Origin: Jacaranda mimosifolia
Taxonomy: Eukaryota; Streptophyta; Magnoliopsida; Lamiales; Bignoniaceae
Direction: 5' to 3'
Assembly (NCBI GenBank): GCA_018894105.1
Contig: CM032121.1
Coordinates: forward strand, 32,902,230 to 32,966,229
DNA: 64,000 nt
A program made the translations under genes and the position numbers. The notes below the pieces were generated by a model that did no database searches, was not told the DNA's origin, and worked only from the letters and a program-made list of their open reading frames with translations. Position 1 is the stretch's first letter. Every line of letters begins with the position of its first letter. This document shows, in pieces, positions 47,316 through 57,655 of the stretch.

Positions 47316-48250
47316 TCCAAATGCTCCTCGATATGAGCCTAAACTGTCAATAATGCTCACAGATAAGAGCATAAACTATCTAAAATTCTCAAGTCTCCAT
47401 TTCTCCAAATATATGACTTAAGTCTCCAAGTCTTCAAATTCAAGATTATGCCTCAAGTTTCTAAGTATTCAAGTCAAGGGTCAAGTTTCAAAGTTTTCGA
47501 ATTCAAAACTCAAATCTGCAAATATCCAAATCCATGACTCAAGTCTCCAAGTCTTCAAATTCAAGACTTAAATCTTTCAAGTCTTCAAATTCAAACTCAA
47601 GTCTTAAAGCCTTCAAGTCTTCAAATATTCAAGTCAAAACTCAAGTTTCGAAGTCATCAAATTCAAAACTGAAGTCTGCAAGTCTCTAAAATCCATGACT
47701 CAAGTATCCAAGACTTCAAATTCAAGACTCAAGTCTCCATATGTCCAAATTTAAGAATCGAGCCTTCAAGTTTCCAATCAAATCTTCAAATCTTCAAATC
47801 TTCAAATCTTCAAGTCCAAAACTCAAGTCTTCAAATTCCAAATGCTCCTAGATACGAGCACAACCTATCTAAAATTTTTAAATTAAATTTTTTCCATGTA
47901 TTCCTTGATAAGAGCTTAAACTATCAATAAGGCTTCTAGATACGAGAATAAACTATCTAAATATTCAAAGTCTCTCTATGTGCTCCTTGATATAAGCTTA
48001 AACTTTCAATAAGGCTCCTAGGTACGAGCATAAACTATCTAAATATTCAAACTCTTCCCATGTACTCCTTGATAAGCGTGTAAATTGTCTATTAAGTCAA
48101 ACTCAAGTAAACTCCTTAACATGAGTATAAATTGTCAATTAAATTCAAATGGACTCCTAGACATGAGTGTAAAATGTCTATTCAAATTAAATATGCTCCT
48201 TGAGGCATGAGCCTAAACTGCATGTTACTCCTGGCCCGCAGGAGTATAAA
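47316..48250. repeat. Two interleaved degenerate repeat arrays
   Basis: Array A (about 47385-47840) is built of TCAAGTCTCCAAGTCTTCAA and AAATTCAAGACTCAAG variants. Array B, on both sides of it (47316-47385 and 47840-48250), has units around CTCCTAGATACGAGCATAAA, CTATCTAAAT and GATAAGAGCTTAAACTATC. This replaces the position of pol in the gag-only element. Confidence 0.8.
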
Positions 48251-48341
48251 CTGTGTACGGTACTCTCCTCAAAATGACATTTACTTTGAATTATGTTATG
48301 ACTTAACCCTTTTATTGGGCACCATAGCTCGAGGAATGCTT

Positions 48342-49089
48342 GGATTTTACATACTAAATATTAATTTAAAATTTTCAATTTAAATTTTGGGATATGTTAA
48401 ATTTAATTTCAAAAGATAAATAGTTAATTTTAATTAATGATTTAATATTTAATTTTATACTCAAATCAAACATTGACAAGTGTCAAAGATGGAGTATTTG
48501 TATCCATGGACCAATCAAATCAAAGATATTTAATATTGATTTTATCTTTTGATGTTTGATATTATCAAATCAAATATATCTGATATTATCTCCTGATATT
48601 TGATATTATCTTATCAAAGAGATAACAGTTGAAGAAGTTCAAGTCTATTTAAAAGTCTCCTATCAAGCATCTATATAAAGGGGTGATCCCAGCTCATTTA
48701 AGACACAACACAAATTCCAGCAAGTGAGAGGAACTTTGAAAGAGTTCGGCAATTCTCTCAATCAAAATTTAGGAGATCCACGGCGTTCAAGGCATTCTTC
48801 GTGGAGCTCATCATATTTTGGCATTCGATTCGGGATTAAGGTGTGGAGCCCTCGAATTGACGTTATTTAATTCAAATAAAATTTAAGGAGATCCACGACG
48901 TTCAAAGCGTTCTTCGCGGAGCTCATCATAGTTTGGCGTTTGATTCGGGATTAAGGAGCGGAGCCCTCGAATTAGCGTGAGTTTATTCAAAATAAATTCA
49001 AGGAGATCCACGACGTTTAAGACATTCTTTACGGAGCTTGTTAAATTCAAGATCATATTTGGAAGAGGACAACGAAATTTGCGCTTACA
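48342..49089 (+). repeat. 3' LTR of the gag-only element
   Basis: Matches 45251-46062 and ends GCGCTTACA at 49089. It has the same triplicated units (starting about 48764, 48879 and 48993) and a TATATAAAGGGG motif near 48672. Many single-base differences from the 5' LTR show that the insertion is not recent. Confidence 0.75.
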
Positions 49090-49365
49090 ACCACTTAAAC
49101 ATTATTATTGCAAAAAAAAAAAAAAGGTGATATACCCTCTAAAGATTTATGAGCATTAACGAAAAATCTAAAATAAAAAGTATATATGGTTATTAACGGA
49201 TTACTTGTGGGTATCCTTGGGTTGAATAAAAGGATGGCGGGTAATTAGGTGGTGGGCAAAATTATCCGTATTTTATTGAATGAAGAACATGAGGCCTATT
49301 ACCTATATTTTTTTGGGTACTCATGGATATCTACGGATATGAGTATTACCACATCTACTTGGGCT

Positions 49366-50286
49366 CTAGACTTTCAACTATGTTATTATTTTCCCATCAT
49401 TGTTTTGGGTTCATAAGATTCATAAATTAGAAAGGAGCAATATTTTCTAGCCTAGAATTAAGCCTCATAAGTAAAAGAAAGAAATAATAGTAATAATGCA
49501 TTCCTACAACAATAATTATGAAGTGCTGATTGTAATCGTGAATTTACTATTATTTTAATGTTTTAAATATACTATATTGTATTTAGTCGCTTTATTGAGA
49601 AAAGTAATGCAAATGGTTTTATTTTTTTTCCTATTTAAAAGTGTGGTTTGCCAATGAATTCGAATTTGGACTATCTGAACCAATCATATTATGAATAAAT
49701 ATTTTTTTTCCCGCAATATGTCTTTTTACAGCAAAAAACTCCAGTTAATATTCTTTTTCTCCAGAAAGTTTTTCATTAAAGTATTTACTTACAAAAGCAC
49801 AACATAATCACTTTTATAATTCCTTGGTAGATTTTTTTAATGTGGAAAAGGTTCAAATTTGGATCATATATTTTCGAGCTTAGTTTTATTCAAAATCTAA
49901 TTTCCTTAATTAGTTATGAAAATAGGTTTGTTATTCCTGTGTGGACACGAGCAAAGCCCACATTGTCGGCACTCGGCACAGCCCACAGAGTTTGTCCCTT
50001 AGTGGCCGAGTCTGACATAAAACTTGGTTGGTGGCCCAACTTAGAAACCCAAATGGGTTATGGGGGTTTTCGTCAATTTGTCCTCTCTCACTCACTGCAC
50101 TCAAATTTCCCCCGTCCCAACTCCCAAAGACGCAAGTGGTAATTTTTGCAGTTGGTCTCCACTCTCCACGAAAAACGCACTACCAATACATAATCGACCG
50201 TTGGAGCCCCCTCTTCCTCTTTCACTTGTAAGAAACTGAGACCGATTCTCATTTCGAATCCGAATCACATTGCTAGAACTTCAACA
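49366..50286. other. CDCA7 upstream region
   Basis: AT-rich to about 49930, then balanced composition up to the gene. It is presumed to hold the promoter and 5' UTR; no regulatory site is assigned with confidence. Confidence 0.45.
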
Positions 50287-53200
50287 ATGGTGAGTCGGAG
50301 GAGTAGAGCTCCAGAAAACCTTGACATCCCCGGAGAACAACAGCAACAAGAAACCATGGTGCAAGAGGATGTGAATGCGGACAAGATTTCGGGGTACGAG
50401 AAGTCCAGAGAAGAAAGAATCAGAGAGAATCGTGAGAGAATGCAAAAGCTTGGGATTCTTGATCTCTCTCTCAAACTCAAGGCCCTCAAACCCACTCCGA
50501 AAAAAGCCTATCACCGGAAAACTCCTCAGGGTCACTCTCCTTTGCCTCCTTCTGGCCCCGTTCGCCGCTCCTCCAGGTGTTTTAATATGCTTCCCTTTCT
50601 GGTCTCAAGCTTTTTCCGGCATTTTTTGTTTATGGGCTTTCATTTATTTCGCTTTTTATGCTATGTGTTGGTGGGGTTTGATGTCCCCGAAAATGGGGTT
50701 CTGTAGTTCCATTTGGTGTTGCCATTTTATCATTTTATCTTTTTTCTTTTTTCAGAAAAATTTCCAACTCTTCTCGGAAAAGTTTAGCTTCTGATAGTTT
50801 TTGCTGTATTTGTCGAGTTTTACGTTGATATCAACAAGTTGTAGTGAAAAATACACTCATTGGTGTTATATGGATCTACGAGCTCATGTAGGAAAGAGAG
50901 AACTAACCTGAAATAAAAAAAACAAAATCAATCATGGTCATTTGGGTGCTGGCGAGAACCTCGCATAGGTCGACCAATAAAGCTTATGGATAAAGAGAAC
51001 TAACCTGAAATCAGAGAAATTAATTAGTTAGAGTTGCTAAGGTGCCAGGAAAAACCTCTTATGAAGTAAAGGCAGTTTGCGTTGTTCTCAAATAAATGTT
51101 TCAATCGGAAAAGTACATTCTTTCTCCCCGCGTAACTGGAGTATTTATAGTGGTTGGACGACGTGTATCTGTCACATTAAGCCTCGTAGCAGGATTAGAT
51201 GATGCACGTGGATGAAATGGAAGGGCCTTGTTGTGGTCATACCATGATAGCAAACGGGTCAGATACGATAGACGCCGATCCTTGGAGAGTTTAGGCATTA
51301 CATCTTAGGGTTTAGGGGCAATTTGGTCTTTGAAAATATACAACAGATTTTAAATGTGGTCAATTGATAGTAGTCGTTTGTCGGAAGGGAAAACGATGGA
51401 TTTTTGAGACATAGTATGTAATTTATAGAGACATACAAATGTAATGATAAAGCTTAGACAAATGAGTATTGATTATTAAATAGATCAAACTTTTCTTCTT
51501 CGCCTTTTTGATCGTTCTACAGTAATTACTTGTCTGTTGTTTCTTTGTGGAAATATAGGCTGCAGAACTCAACACCAGTTAGCTACTGCGAAGTGCATGT
51601 GGTAAAGAGAGACAAATCTTTGGATGATGATGATTTTCTGAGAGAGGAGGGATCAAAACCTGAAATTTACACTGAGGAGCATGAAAAATTGCTGGGAAGC
51701 ACTGAAATGAGTTGGACTCCCTTCGTTGATGGATATGGAAAAGATGGAAAAAGAATTTATGATCCCGTCAGGGGGAAGACTTGCCATCAGTGCAGGTCAG
51801 CAGCCCTCTCATCTAATTATTCTGGTTGTTTATCTATTACTACTTTCGTACGCCCTCTACATGTAGGATAAGGTTCACATATCCAGATGCAGTTCTTTTC
51901 TTTGTAGCTTAACTAGATTGACGTTCATGTGCCGATAATGTAAAGTTGTTTGTTTTGGGTATGTAGGTTGCATAAATACCTAGCGTATTCCTAGTCTTTT
52001 ATGCATTTGGTTCGAGCAAATTATAAATTGTATTAACTCTGTGGCTTCCTTGATTGCAATAAATGCTTTCTCTGGCACTACTGTGCTCAGAGTTCCATAT
52101 TTTTCAATCTGATGCAACTGCATATGTCCCAAGCTTGTTTCTGTAGACCTAAACATAGCAACGACCCACACCTGAGCTGGAACCTATCCCACAATATCAC
52201 CCCTGCTCAAACATCTCCACCCTAAAGGCGGCTTGGATGGATAGCCTCTTCTTACTCTTTGTATAACAAATATTTTTCTGTTTTCCACAAAGCTACGCAG
52301 TGCCGGAATTGTGTCAGAGATGCCAATATATATATATATGTATATATTATATGAGCTGGCTCAACGGCATCATTTTTCCCAACAGTAAATACAGGGTTTT
52401 TAAATGTTTTGGTTGTCACGCCAATTACAAAATAGAAATCAACATTATGTTAAATTTGTTCTCCAAAATTTCAATTTGAATAGCCTTGGAAGAGAAACTT
52501 TTAGTGATCTACAAAGTCATATTGTTTTCCCCTAAACAGATTTTACAACTACTGACATTATTACGCAGCCTAGATCTCTCTTGGGGCCAATGTATTTCAT
52601 TGATATTTTTTCTAGATTTGTTTGAGTGTGTCATGTACCTTTAGTTACTTTTCTCATTCTTGCTCCGAGTGTGACTTTATATGATGTTTATTTAAGGTTA
52701 GGTGATTTTGTTGAGCTGCTCTGTTAATTGGTGTATTTCGTGCTAAGAGAAAACTCCTCAACATAAACTTGTTGAAATGCATGCAGTACACCATATGTTT
52801 TTTCACCTCACAGTTGGCCTGGTGCACCCATAAATGCTTTTCTTCCTTCTTCTTTAAAGAGCAGCCGTAGTTTTTCAGGCAAAAAACTCTTGGTCATCGT
52901 ACAAACTGCAGCAAATGCAACATGGTTCAAGGACAGTTTTGTGGAGATTGCTTATACATGAGGTATAACAGGATATGAGCATCTCAATTATGCCTTTTAT
53001 TCCCCACAGACTGTTGCATAAAGGCTTATAATCAAGCGAGGAAGCTATATATGTAATATGGCCGTTCTAAACTGCCCTTTGGCTGATTTGAAGAACTTTT
53101 GAATTTATTTCTGGTGCAACTTCGATAGAAACAAAAGATTTATCAAGAATGAACTCTCTTGCAGATATGGGGAGAATGTGCTTGAAGCAAATGAAAATCC

Positions 53201-54039
53201 TAACTGGATTTGCCCTGTTTGTCGTGGTATTTGCAACTGCAGTTTGTGCAGGCAAGCAAAAGGGTGGCCTCCTACTGGGTCCCTTTACAGGAAGGTAAGC
53301 TTCGAAACACAGTTAATGATCTGTTTTGTCGCTTTTACAAAGAGCATTAATAGCTAACTCCAGCTTTCTACCTTTTCAGATTTCAAGTCTTGGCTACAAG
53401 TCAGTGGCACATTATCTCATCCAAACACGACGTGCAAATACAGATTCAGATAAAAGTGCTGGTACAAAAGTCCCAAATTCTGCTAAGAGATCGCTGCCTT
53501 TTTCAGACATTGAAGTGACTAATGGAGAGCCCACCAGCGAACATTTAAACACTGATCCTCTGTGTGAAATCAATGAAGAATTTAGTGATTGTGAGATGGC
53601 TCCAGAAAGTGGAGGAGAGCCTACTGTTGCCACTCAGTCAAAAGATCAAGTTGAATATCCATTGAAGCCTGAGCCTAAAAGAAATGAGAAGGATAAAGAA
53701 ACAAACTTTTTGGTGGATAATAAGCTTGACGAGAGTAGCCTAGAGCCGAAAACTGCTACAGAACCGAAAACTACCAGAGAGCAACTCAATGATCCTTTCC
53801 TTACTGAGTCCAGCAATTACCATAAAGGTTTAATAGCTGAAGCTCTTGAAAGAGGTGGTGATAATGAAATCAAGAAAGAGAAGAACGACATTCTGGACAA
53901 CAAGGATATAGTTGCACCAAAAACAACTCCAAAATCCACCAAGAAGCGTGTGCTCTTTGAACGAACACCTGATAGTATTGCTGGAAGGTTGAAGCAGAGG
54001 CGCAGTAAGACCAACACGAGCGCAGAACAGAAGGCATAG
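50287..54039 (+). CDS. CDCA7: CDCA7 homologue, zf-4CXXC_R1 protein
   Basis: Five exons: 50287-50576, 51559-51795, 52879-52962, 53165-53294 and 53380-54039. Total 1401 bp, 466 residues, with consistent phases. The zinc-finger region runs from Cys172 to about Cys232 with CX2C pairs at 172/175, 186/189, 197/200 and 220/223 and the CNCSLC cluster at 227-232, then TGSLYRK and [10 protein letters not shown], as in animal CDCA7. Arg176, Gly194 and Arg204 match the three positions mutated in human ICF syndrome (R274, G294, R304), so it looks like a full CDCA7-type protein. In the family CDCA7 works with HELLS/DDM1 remodellers and supports DNA-methylation maintenance. The long acidic/basic C-terminal tail has no recognised domain. 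Nuclear location is expected. Confidence 0.93.
50577..51558. other. CDCA7 intron 1 with possible TE remnant
   Basis: AAGAGAACTAACCTGAAAT-like text occurs twice (about 50895 and 50995), followed by a GC-richer LTR-like stretch (51118-51300: CCCGCGTAACTGGAGTATTT, GATACGATAGACGCCGATCC). It may be an LTR or truncated retroelement, but there are no fixed ends. Confidence 0.35.
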
Positions 54040-55198
54040 ATCAACAGTGCTCCTCTTTTTTGGGATAAGATCTTTTGTCAACCACTTTTGATGCTGCTAC
54101 AAATTATTCTGACAGGTGCAAAGGCATCCATGGTAATGTTATTTTGGTACTCACGAACTCCCTGTTTTGTTGTTAGGATGCACTTAAATTCAGCATGATG
54201 CTTGGAATTTGTGTGTTATTTGCTAGCACTACATGCACCACTGTATCATCAAGTCTCTTTTGTCGATGAACTGGTTTATCGCAGCATTCTATTGGATCCA
54301 TCACATTGGAAAAAAAAAAGAAGAAGTCATTTTGGATTAATCTATGAGCAAAGATTGCACAACTCTGATGCTGTCTATTTCACTCTGGTACTGATGATGC
54401 GCCATTTTTCTTTTAACTTGAAAATTTTCTTGTCCCTGATATCTCAATTTTTTTTTTCATATTTTCCCTGTTGCAGCGGGAAAGGTTCCAGGGGAAATTC
54501 ACTTAAATCTCCTCAGATCCTATGAGCCGTTTGGCTATGTGGGCTCCAACTAAATGAGGGCCACAGAATAAAACCTTTTCCTGGAGCCCAATACATGTCT
54601 GAGGTTTTTTAATTTTTTCTTGCAAGCCCAACACAGTTCAATGATTTGCTGGTCCTATTCTTATTCTCCCTGCACCTGATCACAAAGGATGCATGTTTAA
54701 AGAAATATAATTGCTTTTGACTACTCAAGTAGTAGAAACTGTGGAGAGAATTGCTAATTTTCTCCATACGCTCTAGCAAAAGTCAGGTTAGAAAAGAAGA
54801 CCCCAAAGCAAAAGGCAGTCATACCAAAAAGAGATCCACCTTCTCCTCAATCATTCTAAAATGGAGTTTGTTCAAATTCAAATTTACATAAAGAACCAAT
54901 TAAGGCTTTGAAGGTACATTATTTACTCCATAATCATAGCTCGGAAAAGAATTTCCGTGTGAAACCACATTTATTCCTCCCATTAGTCGTATAGATGGAT
55001 TGAAAAATCATTAAATTCATATTTATTGAAACTTAAATATCAAAAGTGACAAATTTATTGCGCTGCTGGTGAATTTTAAGTTTCTACTTTTGATTTATCC
55101 TTGATATAGGAACCATGGTTATAAATGTATGCACTCAACCAGTCAAAAGTATTAATATTTTTCTAACAAATGTGGTAAGTATTGCTCCATTAATAAGT
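54040..55198. other. CDCA7 3' flank and intergenic DNA
   Basis: The first few hundred bases are the likely 3' UTR. No further gene is recognised. Confidence 0.45.
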
Positions 55199-55505
55199 GC
55201 CCGTTTGGATTTATTTATGTTTTTTCTTTTCCAATTTTTAGCATTTTCAAAAAGTAAAATAGTAGTTATAGATTTAGATTTGAAAATGATAATTAAGATG
55301 GGTAAATGGATGAAAATTTAGGTGGTTTAAGTATTTTGAAGTAATATTGAGTACATTATATTAAGTCAAATTCAAATTTAATTGATCTAATAATAGGATT
55401 GTATGATAAATTAAAAATAAAATAAAAGACAATAATATTTTTAATAAAAAAAAGTGCAATAAATAATTTTATGTTTTCGAATAATTGAAAATAAACCAAA
55501 TGGGA
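55199..55505. mobile_element. MITE-like TIR element, GCCCGTTTGG ends
   Basis: About 307 bp starting GCCCGTTTGGATTTATTTAT and ending AAAATAAACCAAATGGGA. It belongs to the same family as 8887, 9584 and 21106, shorter and more decayed. The target duplication is unclear. Confidence 0.6.
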
Positions 55506-56791
55506 ACTTCAATGGATCATTGTTAATAGCTAATTTTTAAGAAACTAAAGAAGCAACCAAGTAAATGCTAAATCACAAAAGAAAAAGCATTTGCTGGTAC
55601 TTTGAGAAAAAGATCTGTTAGAATTGATGAGGACTTGAGCTTCATCGTCTCAAACGAATGCAGACAGGATTATGAACAAAGGCATATGTGGGCAACACCT
55701 TAGTTTTTCTTAACAAATAATTCAATCAACGTATTTGACCACACAAATCCTTTGAAAACACTCCAAAAATTAATGTTATTTTCAAGACACGAGATTTCAC
55801 GTTTACGTAATGTCCTCTTCGGATAATCATTATTATTTTTTCCTATGTCAAAGAATCCTAACTCTATAATCTTCCATTTCAAGTCAGAATTGCATCAATT
55901 TGAGAGAAAATATGTAGTTAAATTGGAAGCAAAGTTGACAAAGACAAAGGGATATTGTCTAACTAGGGATGCTGTTAACCATGTTGATGATTGGCATTTT
56001 CATGCCATTTTTCAAGCAACAATTGGTAACTTGTCATTGTCAACAGGAACTGTGAGTTTACATCTCACATCAAATCTTATATTTAAATTTACGAACAATG
56101 ACATAATGTTACAAATACTTGGTATTCATTCTTGAAATTGGAATAAGTTTCACAATTAATCATATAATTTTAGTGATATTCTCTATTTAATGAATAGGGA
56201 ACTTATTTTAAAATCGTCTCTCTACCATCCACTCCAAGATATATTATAAGGGTAACGGAAAAACTCTGTTATTTTTAGTTGAGCTGTTTTGATCAGATTT
56301 GAAATGATTCAAAACTTGATAATCAATTACTCTTCCAACATTTTTAACTCTAATTTGTTGAAGTGTTGAAATATTTTTGTTGACCAAATTCCGACTATCT
56401 TAATCGAAAGATCCAGACTTTTAAAAGATCTGCTCGATCTCACCTTTGAGTAAAACAAGTAGTCAAACTTGTGGAATATACACTTATGTGTTATCATAGT
56501 ATTTTACAAGATAATCATGGTTAATTAATGAGGTTAGTAATTATCTTAAAAAGATAAAATTTAAGAACCAGTAATGGACTAAGGAATCTGGTTTGGACCA
56601 TCGGATGCCTTTTTCTTTCACGGGCTGATTGCAAATAAATGCGATAAACGACCACATTATATGCATTTATTGCTGGGCTAGGTACTGAAAACGACTGAAA
56701 GATCAGCCAGAATTACTGCTGCGTATTCAGTGAAATATTTCTTACTGTTGCAAGATTAATTTTATTTTCTTCATTAATCAATTGCATAATG
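55506..56791. other. AT-rich intergenic DNA
   Basis: Holds a 96-codon plus-strand frame (55845-56135) that resembles no family I know and has no supporting signals. Nothing else is recognised. Confidence 0.4.
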
Positions 56792-57655
56792 TAGGCCTAT
56801 AAATGGGGTACCCATATCCTAACTACTCAAACAAAAATATCCTATATTCTACCTTATCCAAAAATACCTAAAATGATGAGACTCTAACCTTACCCTACCG
56901 ATTTAACCTAAGACCCATACGATAACAAAAAATAGTTTTTTTTCTATATTTAATTCAATTTAATTGTTAAATTTAAATTAGTTAATTTTAAACTTTTTGC
57001 TTATTAAATTAACTATTTTATTGATATAATAGTTAAATTTTATTAATATAATTAACATTTGAACTTTTTCTAATTAAATTAATATAATTAAAAAACAGTT
57101 AATAAAAACATATAGTTAATAAAACAGTTTAAAAGAAAAAACATTTTTCTATATTTAATTTTTATAAAAACCATTAATTTCCATATTAATACACTTTATT
57201 CATTAACAAAATTAATTTTATTAACAAAATTAATTATTTCCATATTAATACTATTAATTTCATTAATGAAAACTGTTTAACTATTGCTATTGCTATTCCA
57301 ATTTTTTTTTTAAAAAATTGCTATCCCAATATATTAACTTTATTAAGTTAGTTTAATTTTTAATGAAGAGAATTATTTAGTTGTTACTGTTCATTCACAT
57401 ATTTATAATTTATATATATATATATAAAGTTTATCACTAATATAAATTTGATGTGGGTATTAACAATTTTTAGGTTCATAAACTAAATTTAAGTATAAAG
57501 TAATGAGTAATTTTTGAGTATGAGGTACATGGATAATTTATGGATACAGACCTTATCTATACCTATTACATTATCTTTAATAAATATGAGTATGAGTATT
57601 AAAATTTTGGGCATGGGAGTTGGGTTGAGTGTTACCCTACCCATTTACAAGCCTA
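56792..57655. mobile_element. hAT-like TIR element, TAGGCCTATAAATGGG ends
   Basis: About 864 bp. The left end TAGGCCTATAAATGGGG is matched by the right end CCCATTTACAAGCCTA; flanks GCATAATG and GCCTAATA agree at 6 of 8 positions. CCCATA/TATGGATA-type subterminal motifs recur. The ends resemble those of the element at 44813. Non-coding, AT-rich. Confidence 0.65.

Larger units (their letters stand above)
45251..49089 (+). mobile_element. Ty3/gypsy-type gag-only LTR element
   Basis: Two long direct repeats (about 45251-46062 and 48342-49089) flank a 2.3-kb interior that encodes only a broken gag. There is no protease, RT or integrase, so it is a non-autonomous element of the TR-GAG/LARD kind. 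After the left LTR comes AATTTTGGCACGCACAGTGG, resembling the priming region of plant gypsy elements. The 3' half of the interior is low-complexity repeats. It is nested in the hAT-like element 44813-49357. The 5' LTR borders are approximate and no 5-bp target duplication was confirmed. Confidence 0.82.
44813..49357. mobile_element. hAT-like TIR element split by a gypsy-type insertion
   Basis: The left end TAGACCTGGCAAATGGGCAC and the right end ATGAGTATTACCACATCTA are imperfect inverted repeats (TAGA..TGG(C/T)AA...ACTCAT). Flanks are GTTGGGCT (44805-44812) and CTTGGGCT (49358-49365), a 7/8 match to an 8-bp duplication. Interior halves near both ends share CCCATGGGTA/GGGTAATTAGG-like motifs. 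Without the nested LTR element the host would be about 0.7 kb and non-coding. Confidence 0.7.

Noticed and set aside
47385..48250. Regular short repeats considered as a CRISPR-like array
   Set aside because: This is a eukaryotic nuclear window; the units are degenerate, vary in length and lack unique spacers. They are satellite-like DNA in a retroelement.
50375..50794. 139-codon plus-strand frame overlapping CDCA7 exon 1 in another frame
   Set aside because: The alternate frame of a supported exon, running into intron 1.
55845..56135. 96-codon plus-strand frame
   Set aside because: Isolated in AT-rich DNA, with no family match I know and no splice or promoter support.
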